A stretch of 64,000 nt of DNA from contig CALUXS010000002.1 in the NCBI GenBank assembly GCA_944324805.1, positions 62,001 to 126,000 of the forward strand, read 5' to 3'. Made by a program: the position numbers and the translations under genes. This DNA comes from an uncultured Acholeplasmatales bacterium. Lineage in GTDB: Bacteria; Bacillota_I; Bacilli_A; Acholeplasmatales; Anaeroplasmataceae. Shown here one piece after another: positions 31,361 through 40,390 of the stretch; position 1 is the stretch's first letter, and each line of letters begins with the position of its first letter. Under the pieces are notes generated by a model. The model did not search any database. It saw only the letters and a list, made by a program, of their open reading frames with translations, and was not told where the DNA came from.

Positions 31361-33085
31361 ATGAAAAATTTGAAAAAAATCGTTGTTGGCGTTTTAGCAC
31401 TAGTTCTTACGTTGACACTAGTTGGTTGTAAAAGAAAACTAGATGGTGTTAACACAAGAATGGTTATTACAGCTAGAAGAGATAAAATAAGTGTTGTTGC
31501 TGAATTTGTTGATAGTGATGAAAGAATTTTTGACTCAATTACACCAACAGTTTACTTATATGAGATGGATGGTAATAAAGAGGGCGATGAAGTAAGCTCT
31601 AAATCTATGTCTATAAGTGAAGGAACTGATGTTGGTATTAATACAACATCAAGCGAAGTTGTTTTTGAGGATTTAGAAGAAGAAACTAGCTACAAGGTAG
31701 TGTTAAAGGCTACTAGCGATGGTTATTCTTATGAGTTAGACTCTCAAATCGTAACAACTAATGATTTAGGTTCAAGTGAAGAAACAGCAATTCCAATTTC
31801 TTCAGTTGAGGAATTCTTAGACATTCGTTATGATAGAGATGGTTATTTCAAATTAACAAGCGATATTGATTTTAATGGTGATGGAACAGAACCATATGAT
31901 TTAACTGCCATGTTTACATCTTCTTCAAATTCATTTAATGGTCAAATTGATGGTGATAACCATACAATAAGTGGATTTAAGATTGTTTCAAACAACCAAT
32001 ATAATGGTTTAGTTGGATATAATGATGGAGTAATTAAAAATTTAAATATTGAAGATGCAAGCATTGAAACAAATAGAACATCTGAAGTAAATACAGGTTT
32101 AATTGCTGGATATAATAATGGCACAATTAGTAATTGCAAAATTAATAATTCACAAGTTATCGTTAAGTCAACTGCATATAGTTTAACATATCCTTTATAT
32201 GCTGGTATGATTACTGGTACAGTTGCAGGAGATAGTACAAATATTTCTGTTGATAATTGTGAGGTTACTAATTCAAAAATTGAAGTTAGTGCAGTTCATA
32301 GAGCAACTGTTGGTGGTTTGATTGGTAGAGTTGTAGCTCCAAAAACAATTCGTTTAGGTCAAACTATTGAAAATAATATTATTAAAGATTCTGAGGTTAT
32401 CGTTTCACAAGAAAATAAAACAACAACTTCTAATGACATTATATTAAATGTTGGTGGCTTTGTTGGTTCAACTGCTCGTACAATTAGTAATGGTATTGCT
32501 AATGTAAATATTACAGTTAGAACTAAAAAGTCTGATAATGCTACCTATGAAAAAGGCTTAAAAGTTTACACTTTAAATGTTGGTGGCTTTGCTGGTGAAA
32601 CTTTGGCTAATAGTAGAGGCGTTAGCTTAAATAATGTGGCTTTTGATGGTTCTATTTTAATCGAGGGTAATAAGATAAATGATACAGATCTTACTACTAA
32701 TGCAGCTTATGAAACAAATGTTGGTGGTTTGATAGGAGCTATGAATGGTATTATAGTGAAAAATGGCGTTGTACGTTTAAATGAATTAACTATTAAAGCC
32801 ATTGAAAAATTACCAGAAGCTACTGAAGAAGGTGAAAAACTTCCTACATATTCAGTTAAATATGGTATGATCATTGGTATTCCAAATACTGATTTAGTAT
32901 ATGTAGCTAACGAAGATGAATCTCAAAGTGGAAAGATTAATTTAATCAATGTTATTAATTTAAGCAATCCAGCTACAAAAACAACTGTAACTGGCGTTGA
33001 ATCAATAATAAGTGAAACTGCTTCTAATCCTTCAGAAAGTTTAAATGGATTTGACAAATTTATTTCTGATTATTTTAATAAATAA
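31361..33085 (+). CDS. surface lipoprotein with GLUG-type beta-helical repeats
   Basis: The 574-residue protein has a lipoprotein signal with lipobox LVGC (Cys at residue 23), a short fibronectin-like segment (about 35-125), then repeated units of the GLUG kind: YNGLVGYNDGVIKNLNI, NTGLIAGYNNGTISNCKI, VGGLIGRV, VGGFVGS, VGGFAGE and VGGLIGAM, suggesting a beta-solenoid. Anchored to the outer face of the membrane; probably adhesive or structural. ATG 31361 is chosen with GGAGGT 4 bases upstream; the TTG at 31349 overlaps that site. Transcribed alone. Confidence 0.85.
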   Translation: MKNLKKIVVGVLALVLTLTLVGCKRKLDGVNTRMVITARRDKISVVAEFVDSDERIFDSITPTVYLYEMDGNKEGDEVSSKSMSISEGTDVGINTTSSEVVFEDLEEETSYKVVLKATSDGYSYELDSQIVTTNDLGSSEETAIPISSVEEFLDIRYDRDGYFKLTSDIDFNGDGTEPYDLTAMFTSSSNSFNGQIDGDNHTISGFKIVSNNQYNGLVGYNDGVIKNLNIEDASIETNRTSEVNTGLIAGYNNGTISNCKINNSQVIVKSTAYSLTYPLYAGMITGTVAGDSTNISVDNCEVTNSKIEVSAVHRATVGGLIGRVVAPKTIRLGQTIENNIIKDSEVIVSQENKTTTSNDIILNVGGFVGSTARTISNGIANVNITVRTKKSDNATYEKGLKVYTLNVGGFAGETLANSRGVSLNNVAFDGSILIEGNKINDTDLTTNAAYETNVGGLIGAMNGIIVKNGVVRLNELTIKAIEKLPEATEEGEKLPTYSVKYGMIIGIPNTDLVYVANEDESQSGKINLINVINLSNPATKTTVTGVESIISETASNPSESLNGFDKFISDYFNK

Positions 33086-33093
33086 CAAAATGG

Positions 33094-33121
33094 GGGAGCT
33101 TTTTTAAGCTCCCTTTCTCTT
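33094..33121 (+). terminator. terminator after the GLUG lipoprotein
   Basis: GGGAGCTT pairs with AAGCTCCC around TTTT, followed by TTTCTCTT. Confidence 0.75.
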
Positions 33122-33142
33122 AATAAATGATAGGTGATAGAT

Positions 33143-34471
33143 ATGAGTTTAAGATTTTATAATTCTTTGACTAATAAAGTAGAAGAATTTATTCCTAATA
33201 ATGAAAAAGAAGTTAAAATGTATGTTTGTGGACCAACAGTTTATAACTATATTCATATAGGAAATGCTAGACCAGTTGTTTTTTATGATTTAGTAAAAAG
33301 ATATTTAGAATTTTTAGGTTATAAAGTAACATACGCTTCTAATATTACAGACGTTGATGATAAAATAATTAACAAGGCTATTGAGGAAAATAAAACAGAA
33401 AAAGAGATTGCTTCTTTTTATGAAAATGCATATTTTGATGCTGTTAATAAATTAGGTTCGAAAAGACCTGATTTAGTTCCTCATGCTACAGATTATATTA
33501 ATGAAATGCAAACATTCATTCAAAGCTTAGAAGAAAAAGGCTATGCATATAATGTTGATGGAAATGTGTATTTTAGAATAAGTAAAATTGATGATTATGG
33601 CTGCTTATCAAATCAAGCAAAGGAAGAATTGACTGAAGGTGCTAGAGTTGATGTTGATTTAGCTAAGGAAAATCCATTGGATTTTACTCTTTGGAAAAAA
33701 ACTGATGCTGGTATAAAGTGGGATTCTCCTTTTGGATTAGGTCGTCCTGGTTGGCATACAGAATGTGTTGTTATGAATCATAAACTTTTTGGAGATTCAA
33801 TTGATATTCATGGTGGAGGTATGGATTTGAAATTCCCTCATCACGAAAATGAAATTGCTCAAAGCGAAGCACTTTATCATAATCACCTTGCTAAGTATTG
33901 GCTACATGTAGGAAGAGTTGATTTAAAGGGCGTAAAAATGAGTAAATCATTAGGCAATGTTATTTATGTAAAGGATCTTAATACAGCAAAGGATTATATG
34001 GTTTTAAGAATGCTATTATTATTCTCACCATATAGATCAATAATTAACTATAGTGAAGAATTACAAGGACAATACTCTAAGTTATATGACAAGTGGCAAA
34101 GAGCCTTGAAGCAAACTAAATATTTTTTAGAAGCTAATGATATTAAAACATTAAATGTTAATGAAGAAATAATTGAACGTTTTAAAGAATATATGGATAA
34201 TGATTTTAACGTACAAAATGTTTTAATGCTAATGGAAGAATTAGTAAAAGAAATAAATCAAAATTATCGTTCAAAGGATTATGAGAAGCTTGCATTAAAT
34301 GTTAATACTTTTGTTAAGCTACTTGATGTATTAGGAATTGATTTTAGTCTTCAAGAATTAACTCCAGAAATGAAGGAAATCTATCATTTGTGGGATGTTG
34401 CACGTGCAAATAAAGACTTTGCAAATGCTGACAAGTATAGAGTTATGTTAGTAGAAAAAGGAATTTTATAA
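33143..34471 (+). CDS. cysS: cysteinyl-tRNA synthetase
   Basis: The 442-residue class I enzyme charges tRNA-Cys. Seen: CGPTVYNYIHIGNARP with the HIGH-type HIGN and a zinc-ligand Cys, GRPGWHTECVVM and FPHHENEIAQSE with the remaining zinc ligands, and KMSKS at about residue 265. ATG 33143 is placed 4 bases after AGGTGAT; GTG 33134 would overlap that site. First gene of a cluster ordered as in Bacillus (cysS-mrnC-rlmB-sigH-rpmG-secE-nusG). The stop overlaps mrnC (TAATG). Confidence 0.97.
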   Translation: MSLRFYNSLTNKVEEFIPNNEKEVKMYVCGPTVYNYIHIGNARPVVFYDLVKRYLEFLGYKVTYASNITDVDDKIINKAIEENKTEKEIASFYENAYFDAVNKLGSKRPDLVPHATDYINEMQTFIQSLEEKGYAYNVDGNVYFRISKIDDYGCLSNQAKEELTEGARVDVDLAKENPLDFTLWKKTDAGIKWDSPFGLGRPGWHTECVVMNHKLFGDSIDIHGGGMDLKFPHHENEIAQSEALYHNHLAKYWLHVGRVDLKGVKMSKSLGNVIYVKDLNTAKDYMVLRMLLLFSPYRSIINYSEELQGQYSKLYDKWQRALKQTKYFLEANDIKTLNVNEEIIERFKEYMDNDFNVQNVLMLMEELVKEINQNYRSKDYEKLALNVNTFVKLLDVLGIDFSLQELTPEMKEIYHLWDVARANKDFANADKYRVMLVEKGIL

Positions 34472-34863
34472 TGGAAATAAATCAATATAATGGTATGACA
34501 TTAGCTTATATTGGTGATGCAATATATGAATTATGCATAAGACAATATGTATTAAATTCTAATGAGACTAAGGTTAAGCAATTGCATAAAAAGGTAACTA
34601 AACTTGTTAATTCATCTGCTCAAGCAAAATTTATTCATTATTTATTAAATAAAAATATTCTTACAGATGAAGAAAAAAATATTTATTTACGAGGAAGGAA
34701 TGCAAAAGTTAATTCTAACCGCAAAAATGTTGATTTAGCGATATATCATGAGGCAACAGGATTTGAAGCTTTATGTGGATATTTGTATTTATTGAATAGG
34801 AAAGAAAGATTAGATTATATTATAAAGCTAATTTTAAGTGAGGAGGAAGAACATGGCTTTTAA
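34471..34863 (+). CDS. mrnC: mini-ribonuclease III
   Basis: The 130-residue protein is the stand-alone RNase III catalytic domain lacking a dsRNA-binding domain: LAYIGDAIYELCIRQYVL holds the signature acidic residues, and YLRGRNAKVNS is the conserved basic stretch. MrnC trims the ends of 23S rRNA precursors. Overlaps cysS by one base and the P-type ATPase gene by 11 bases. Gene order cysS-mrnC is the Bacillus order. Confidence 0.95.
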   Translation: MEINQYNGMTLAYIGDAIYELCIRQYVLNSNETKVKQLHKKVTKLVNSSAQAKFIHYLLNKNILTDEEKNIYLRGRNAKVNSNRKNVDLAIYHEATGFEALCGYLYLLNRKERLDYIIKLILSEEEEHGF

Positions 34864-37800
34864 GAAAAAGACAATTCTTAGCGAAGATGAAAATGTAATT
34901 GATGAAGAATTATCTGAAACTACTGAAGATCTTGTTGAAGAAAAATTAGAGGTAGAAGATAGTGAAGCTGAAGAAGAAACTAAGGTTAATGAAAAACTTG
35001 AAAAGTCTCTCTTAAAAAAACAAGCTAAGGAAGAAAAAAATAAGGAAAAGCAAAAAGAAAAGCTTAAAAAACAACGTTTAAAAGAAATAAAAAATGGCGG
35101 TAATGTAAATATTGTTCGCTACGAACCTGATATTAATGTTGGTTTAACAGATGAACAAGTTCAAAATCGTTTAGATGAAGAGCTTAATAATAAATCACAT
35201 ATGGGCTCAACTAAATCAATTAAAAAAATCATTTTTACTAATGTTTTTACCTTCTTTAATATTTTGACATTAGCAATTGCTGGCTGGTTAGTTTCTATTA
35301 AGGCATTTACTGATTTATTCTTTATGGTTATTGTTACTGCAAATGTTGTAATAGGAATTATCCAAGAAATTAAAGCTAAAAATATAATTGACAAGTTATC
35401 GCTTCTTTCTGCTCCTACAGCTAATGTAGTTAGAGAATCTAGTGAAAAGGAAATAGCTGTAACAGACATTGTTTTAGATGATATATTATTATTATCTTCA
35501 GGAAAGCAAATTCCATCTGATAGTATAGTTGTTGATGGTAGCGTAGAAGTTAATGAATCGCTATTAACAGGTGAAAGTGATGCGATAGTAAAGAAGCCTG
35601 GCGATACTTTATTTTCTGGTTCATTTGTTGTAAGTGGAACATGTAGAGCAAGAGTAGATAAGGTTGGTAAGGATAATTATATTGAGCAATTATCTTCAGA
35701 GGCTAAATTATATAAAAAGCCAAAGTCTGATTTATTACGCTCATTAAATATTATTATCTTAGTGATGGCTTTTATAATAATTCCTATTGGTGCTGTACTA
35801 TTTTATATGCAATTTGTTAGAAATGGTATAGACTATTATACAGCTGTTCGTAAAACAGCAGGTGCTATGATAGGTATGATTCCATCAGGATTATACTTGT
35901 TATCTTCAGTTGCTTTAGCAGTTGGTGTTATTAGATTAGCTCAAAACAAAGTAATGGTACAAGAGTTATATTGTATTGAAATGCTAGCGCGTGTAAATGT
36001 TTTATGTTTAGATAAAACAGGTACTATTACTGATGGAACAATGAGTGTTAAAAATATTATTGAGTTCAATAATGTTGCAGGTTTATCAACGAAAAATGTT
36101 ATAAGTGCTATGCTAAATGCACTTAATGAGAGTAATTTAACTTCAGTTGCATTAGAAGAAAAATTTGGTCGAGCGAAGCGAATAAAATATAAAGAGACAA
36201 TTCCTTTTTCTAGTCAAAGGAAGTTTAATGCCGTTACTTTTGAAAGATTAGGTACATTTATTTTGGGTGCTCCTGAATTTGTAATGAAGGATAAATATCC
36301 TACTGTAAAGAAGGAAGTTGAGCATTATGCATCATTAGGATATCGTGTTTTATTATTGGCTCATAAGGCTGGTAATATTGAAAATGGTGTATTACCAAAT
36401 GATCCAATCGAAGTAGTTTCAATGATTTTAATTGAAGACAATATTAGACCAGATGCAATTAAGACAATTAGTTACTTTAAGCAAAGTGGAGTTGAAGTTA
36501 AAGTAATTTCTGGTGATAATCCTTTAACAGTTTCTAAAATTAGTGAAAGAGCTGGTATTGAGAATGCTAGTGAATATATATCACTTGATGGAATGAAAGA
36601 CGAAGATGTTATTAGAGCTGCAACTAAATACACAGTATTTGGACGTGTCTCTCCTGCACAAAAGCGTCTATTAGTTAGAACTTTAAAGGAAGCTGGTAAG
36701 ACTGTCGCTATGACTGGTGATGGTGTTAATGATATTTTGGCTCTTAAGGAAGCTGATTGCTCTATAGCTGTCGCATCAGGTAGTGAGGCTGCTCGTAATG
36801 TTAGCCATCTAGTTTTACTAGATTCAAACTTTGATTCAATGCCAAAGGTTGTTGCTGAAGGTAGAAGAGTTATTAATAATGTTTCTGGTGTAGCTTGTTT
36901 GTTCTTAACTAAAACTATCTTTAGTTTCTTATTAGCAATTCAAGCAATTAATAGTGGTGGTGTTTATCCAATTAGTACTAATCAGTTGATTATGATTGAC
37001 TTTTTAGTTACTGGTATGCCTTCATTCTTCTTAGTACTTGAGCCTAATAATAAAGAGGTTGATGGTAGGTTTATTACGAATATTTTAAAAGGTGCGATTC
37101 CGGGTGCGGTGGCAATTCTTATATCTTCTTATCTAGCATTTGCTTTAGTTTCGTACCAGGGCTTAGATTTCTTAACTTCATCAACTATTATTGTTATAAT
37201 GGCAACTCACACATGTCTAATGGTATTATTTAAAGTATGTCGTCCGTTTAATTTATTACATAAGGCAATTTGCGGAACCTCTTATACTTTGTTTGTTTTA
37301 CTAATTATCTTTGCGCCAAATTTCTTTGAGTTTAGACCTATATTCAAATTTATGGAATATTACTCAGATAGTATAGTTACAAAATCTTTAGCTGAAACTC
37401 CAAGTATTGCAATTAGTGAAGATTGGTATTATGTATTAGATGGTCAGATGACTGATACTCCTGCTAAGGTTGATTCTACTCAATTTATTACTACCGCTTC
37501 TAGTGATGGTTATTTAATTATTGATGGTACACAAACTGAATGGAAGATTCCAACTCCAATTTTAAGTGCTGATGAAAATAACATTTTATACTTAAAAGGA
37601 TATGCAACAAATATTGCTAAGTTTGTTACTCCTGAAGTTGATTTAAGTTTAGACATTAAATCAGACGGAACTGTTACTATTAATAAGGTAGATGTTGCAA
37701 GTGGTCAAATAATCGGCCATTATGAAATTGCTGATTATACTATCTTACCTACTGTACGTTTAAATAATGATAAGATTGTCATAGCTGGATACAATTATGA

Positions 37801-38437
37801 CTTTGATGGAAAAGAAATAACAAGTATTGAGGCAATTAAAGAAGAAGATGGAACATATGTTCTAGGAATTAATGGTACAAAATTCCTTTATGCAACTGAT
37901 GATGGTAATATGGTCCCTTATAAATTAGATGTTCCAGCAATTAGTTATAACGCAGAAGATAAGATTGTTCTTGGTGGCGAAGCTACTCAATATAACATTA
38001 CTGAAGACTTGGGTGTTTCTGGTTTAGGTGAATTAACTGAAGAAGACATTACAATTAGAGGTAGTTCATATTTAGTTAAAGGTAAATCTACTAATTGTAC
38101 TATTGAGACTCCTGATATTGAAGCATCAGTTGCAGGTAGATATGTAATTGATGGTAGATACACTACCTTTGAAGCAGAACAAATTGGTGGAGATACTTCA
38201 ACTGAACTTAATTTTACAGAGGATGGCTACTTGACTATTAACAATGTAGTAACTGATTATAAGGTTAAGATTCAAGAGACAGTTGGAGGAACTGTACAAA
38301 GATTATCAATTCCTGCCTTACTTATTTTATTTACATTATGTTTACTTGCTTCTCCTTTAATGCGTTTATTACAATCTATTGTTCCTTGGATTAAAAGAGC
38401 ATATCATAATGTACAATATCTAATCTCAAAATTCTAA
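34853..38437 (+). CDS. P-type cation-transporting ATPase with large extracytoplasmic beta-repeat domain
   Basis: The 1194-residue protein has an acidic/Lys-rich N-terminal tail (about 1-85), actuator motif LLTGES (about 238-242), phosphorylation motif DKTGT at Asp387, and hinge MTGDGVND (620-627). TM4 reads IPSGLYLL (P344) rather than the PEGL of Ca2+ pumps, matching an uncharacterised branch; ion unknown. TM9 (about 805-828) and TM10 (about 1152-1174) are separated by some 320 residues containing about nine degenerate strands-with-turn repeats such as YLIIDGTQTEWKI, IVLGGEATQYNI, YLVKGKSTNCTI and YVIDGRYTTFEA, expected outside the cell. ATG 34853 with GAGGAGG upstream. It interrupts the otherwise conserved mrnC-rlmB junction. 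Confidence 0.9.
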   Translation: MAFKKKTILSEDENVIDEELSETTEDLVEEKLEVEDSEAEEETKVNEKLEKSLLKKQAKEEKNKEKQKEKLKKQRLKEIKNGGNVNIVRYEPDINVGLTDEQVQNRLDEELNNKSHMGSTKSIKKIIFTNVFTFFNILTLAIAGWLVSIKAFTDLFFMVIVTANVVIGIIQEIKAKNIIDKLSLLSAPTANVVRESSEKEIAVTDIVLDDILLLSSGKQIPSDSIVVDGSVEVNESLLTGESDAIVKKPGDTLFSGSFVVSGTCRARVDKVGKDNYIEQLSSEAKLYKKPKSDLLRSLNIIILVMAFIIIPIGAVLFYMQFVRNGIDYYTAVRKTAGAMIGMIPSGLYLLSSVALAVGVIRLAQNKVMVQELYCIEMLARVNVLCLDKTGTITDGTMSVKNIIEFNNVAGLSTKNVISAMLNALNESNLTSVALEEKFGRAKRIKYKETIPFSSQRKFNAVTFERLGTFILGAPEFVMKDKYPTVKKEVEHYASLGYRVLLLAHKAGNIENGVLPNDPIEVVSMILIEDNIRPDAIKTISYFKQSGVEVKVISGDNPLTVSKISERAGIENASEYISLDGMKDEDVIRAATKYTVFGRVSPAQKRLLVRTLKEAGKTVAMTGDGVNDILALKEADCSIAVASGSEAARNVSHLVLLDSNFDSMPKVVAEGRRVINNVSGVACLFLTKTIFSFLLAIQAINSGGVYPISTNQLIMIDFLVTGMPSFFLVLEPNNKEVDGRFITNILKGAIPGAVAILISSYLAFALVSYQGLDFLTSSTIIVIMATHTCLMVLFKVCRPFNLLHKAICGTSYTLFVLLIIFAPNFFEFRPIFKFMEYYSDSIVTKSLAETPSIAISEDWYYVLDGQMTDTPAKVDSTQFITTASSDGYLIIDGTQTEWKIPTPILSADENNILYLKGYATNIAKFVTPEVDLSLDIKSDGTVTINKVDVASGQIIGHYEIADYTILPTVRLNNDKIVIAGYNYDFDGKEITSIEAIKEEDGTYVLGINGTKFLYATDDGNMVPYKLDVPAISYNAEDKIVLGGEATQYNITEDLGVSGLGELTEEDITIRGSSYLVKGKSTNCTIETPDIEASVAGRYVIDGRYTTFEAEQIGGDTSTELNFTEDGYLTINNVVTDYKVKIQETVGGTVQRLSIPALLILFTLCLLASPLMRLLQSIVPWIKRAYHNVQYLISKF

Positions 38438-38441
38438 ATTT

Positions 38442-38486
38442 AAAAGATAACGGGTATAATTTTTAATATTCGTTATCTTTTTTTTA
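38442..38486 (+). terminator. terminator after the P-type ATPase
   Basis: AAAAGATAACG pairs with CGTTATCTTTT (11 base pairs, 18-base loop), merging into a T-run. Confidence 0.85.
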
Positions 38487-38493
38487 TTATTTA

Positions 38494-38502
38494 TGATATA
38501 AT
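38494..38502 (+). promoter_or_regulatory. extended -10 promoter for rlmB
   Basis: TGA-TATAAT forms an extended -10; the -35 region is poor (TATCTT at 17 bases). Confidence 0.5.
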
Positions 38503-38533
38503 TTTTTTGAAAGATGTAGGAAGAGGTATCAAT

Positions 38534-39232
38534 ATGATTAAGATTTATGGTAAAAATTGTGTTACAGAGGCGATTAAAGCTAATGCTCCTATTAAGAAGC
38601 TTTTTTTCCTAAAGGATAATAATAAGGATGGCTATTTAAAGGACTTAGCTATAAAAAAGGGCATTGCCTTTGAAATGCAAACTAAAGAGTTCATGCAAAA
38701 AACATTTGGTAGCCATCATCAAGGTTATGGTGCATATCGTGAAGATTATAAAAACTATGATCTTAATTATGTGATAGATTTAGTAAAAAATAATAAGAGA
38801 GTTCTAATTTTAGATGGCGTTGCTGATCCACAAAATTTTGGAGCAATAATTAGAAGTGTAGATGCTTTTGGCTTTGATGCTATTGTGCTAGGTAATAATA
38901 GAAGTGTTCCGATTACTGAAGTTGTTGCTCATGTTTCTACAGGAGCTATTGAATATGTTCCAATTATCTATGTCAATAGTTTAAATACAGCTATTTTAAA
39001 ATTAAAGGAAGCAAATTTTTGGATTGTAGGAACTGATGCTTCAGCTAATATGCTCGTATCACAAATAGATAAAGATAGAAATTTAGCTATTATTATTGGC
39101 TCGGAAGGCTTTGGTATGTCAAAAACATTAGTTAAAGCTTCTGATTATATCGTGAAAATTCCTATGGTTGGACATGTTAATTCTCTTAATGCATCTGTAA
39201 GTGCTGGTATTTTATTAGCAAGTTTAATGTAA
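38534..39232 (+). CDS. rlmB: 23S rRNA (guanosine-2251-2'-O)-methyltransferase, SPOUT family
   Basis: The 232-residue TrmH-family enzyme has the N-terminal substrate-binding region (YGKNCVTEAIKANAPIKKLF) and the knotted SPOUT SAM-binding motifs ILDGVADPQNFGAIIRS, IIGSEGFGMS and IPMVGHVNSLNASVSAGI. It is the counterpart of Bacillus YacO. ATG 38534 follows GGAAGAGGT; the longer frame start is not supported by a ribosome site. The Bacillus neighbour yacP (NYN nuclease) is missing; the sigma factor gene follows by 11 bases. Confidence 0.93.
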   Translation: MIKIYGKNCVTEAIKANAPIKKLFFLKDNNKDGYLKDLAIKKGIAFEMQTKEFMQKTFGSHHQGYGAYREDYKNYDLNYVIDLVKNNKRVLILDGVADPQNFGAIIRSVDAFGFDAIVLGNNRSVPITEVVAHVSTGAIEYVPIIYVNSLNTAILKLKEANFWIVGTDASANMLVSQIDKDRNLAIIIGSEGFGMSKTLVKASDYIVKIPMVGHVNSLNASVSAGILLASLM

Positions 39233-39243
39233 GGAGTATAAAA

Positions 39244-39774
39244 ATGTTATATCAAGGTTGGAATGACTATGAACTGCTTTATTTAATTAAAGAAGGTAGT
39301 GAGAAGGCATTAAACCTTATGTACATTAAATATGAGAAATTTATAATTTATAAGGCAAGAAGTTGTGGCTTTAGAGGTTTTGATTTAGATGATTGTATTC
39401 AGGAAGGTTATATTTTACTTACAACTGCCATCAAAAAATTTAAAGGTGAGTATAATAAAACCTTTTGTAAATATTTTGAAATTATTTTGTTAAGGCATTT
39501 TTGGCGCTTAAGAAGTAAAGAGCAAATTGAATATGTTCATTTTGATTTTGCTAATACTAGGGCGGATTATTGTCTAAAGGAATTTGTTTCAGAATGGAAA
39601 AAGGCGCTACCCCCATTACAAGGCGTTATTTATGAAGAAATTTATTATTTTCACACACCAATAGATGAATTGGCAAATAAATTGGGCCTGAAAAAAACGC
39701 AAATTTATTATGAATTGAAAAAAATACGTGATTTTATGAATGAAGAGTTTGACTTATTGCCTAAAAAAATGTAA
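39244..39774 (+). CDS. sigma-70 family factor, SigH-like
   Basis: The 176-residue protein shows region 2 ([20 protein letters not shown], then [20 protein letters not shown]) and region 4 with a helix-turn-helix ([20 protein letters not shown]). Length and position immediately before rpmG-secE-nusG match sigH/spo0H of Bacillus, which directs stationary-phase and competence genes. The sequence is divergent, so whether it responds to the same signals is unknown. AAGGAG 7 bases upstream of the ATG. Confidence 0.85.
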   Translation: MLYQGWNDYELLYLIKEGSEKALNLMYIKYEKFIIYKARSCGFRGFDLDDCIQEGYILLTTAIKKFKGEYNKTFCKYFEIILLRHFWRLRSKEQIEYVHFDFANTRADYCLKEFVSEWKKALPPLQGVIYEEIYYFHTPIDELANKLGLKKTQIYYELKKIRDFMNEEFDLLPKKM

Positions 39775-39809
39775 AATTATATAGACACTTTCAAAGGTGG
39801 TTTTTTAAT

Positions 39810-39959
39810 ATGAGAAAAAAAGTGATTTTAGTATGTGAGGAATGCTTAAGTAGAAACTATACTACTACAAAAAATCCTCAAAAGGATTCTACTAGATTAG
39901 AAATAAAAAAGTATTGTCCTAGATGTAACAAGTATACTATACATAAAGAAACTAAATAA
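39810..39959 (+). CDS. rpmG: 50S ribosomal protein L33
   Basis: A 49-residue gene: [20 protein letters not shown] at the start and [17 protein letters not shown] at the end. The two CxxC pairs (CEEC and CPRC) show the zinc-binding form of L33. AAAGGTGG lies 9 bases before the ATG. Placement between sigH-like and secE is exactly that of rpmGB in Bacillus. Confidence 0.95.
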   Translation: MRKKVILVCEECLSRNYTTTKNPQKDSTRLEIKKYCPRCNKYTIHKETK

Positions 39960-39973
39960 AAAGGAAAGATATT

Positions 39974-40384
39974 ATGGCAATTAAACAAAAAAAAGAAGAA
40001 AAACAAAGTAAATTGATGGAAATTCTATCAAAGGACTATCGTTGGGAAAATTATGTATTCTTCGTAGTCTCTTTGTTAGTATTATTATTAGGTATTTTAA
40101 TATTAACAGGAACGTTAACAATCAATAGTGATGCTATTATTATTGGTTCATTCCCAACTACTTTTGCATGGATTTTAGTTGTTGTTGGTTCATTAACATT
40201 AATTTATGCAGTTTATCCATTTTTTAAACCAGCACTTCCAGAAATTAAAAAAATTAGCTGGTTAAAGGGTAAAAAGTATTTTGGTAATGTGTTACGTGTA
40301 TTCACATTCATAATCATATTTGCTTTGCTATTCTTATTATATGATATGTTTATAACAGAAATTTTAGCTAAGATTATGGGGTAG
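39974..40384 (+). CDS. secE: preprotein translocase subunit SecE, three-helix form
   Basis: The 136-residue protein ends with the essential SecE core: PEIKKISWLKGKKYFGNVLR amphipathic segment and the helix FIIIFALLFLLYDMFI. Two further hydrophobic helices (about 25-47 and 57-80) precede it, as in E. coli, whereas Bacillus SecE is about 60 residues with one helix. SecE clamps SecY in the protein-export channel. Next to nusG as in most bacteria. Confidence 0.9.
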   Translation: MAIKQKKEEKQSKLMEILSKDYRWENYVFFVVSLLVLLLGILILTGTLTINSDAIIIGSFPTTFAWILVVVGSLTLIYAVYPFFKPALPEIKKISWLKGKKYFGNVLRVFTFIIIFALLFLLYDMFITEILAKIMG

Positions 40385-40390
40385 GTATTT

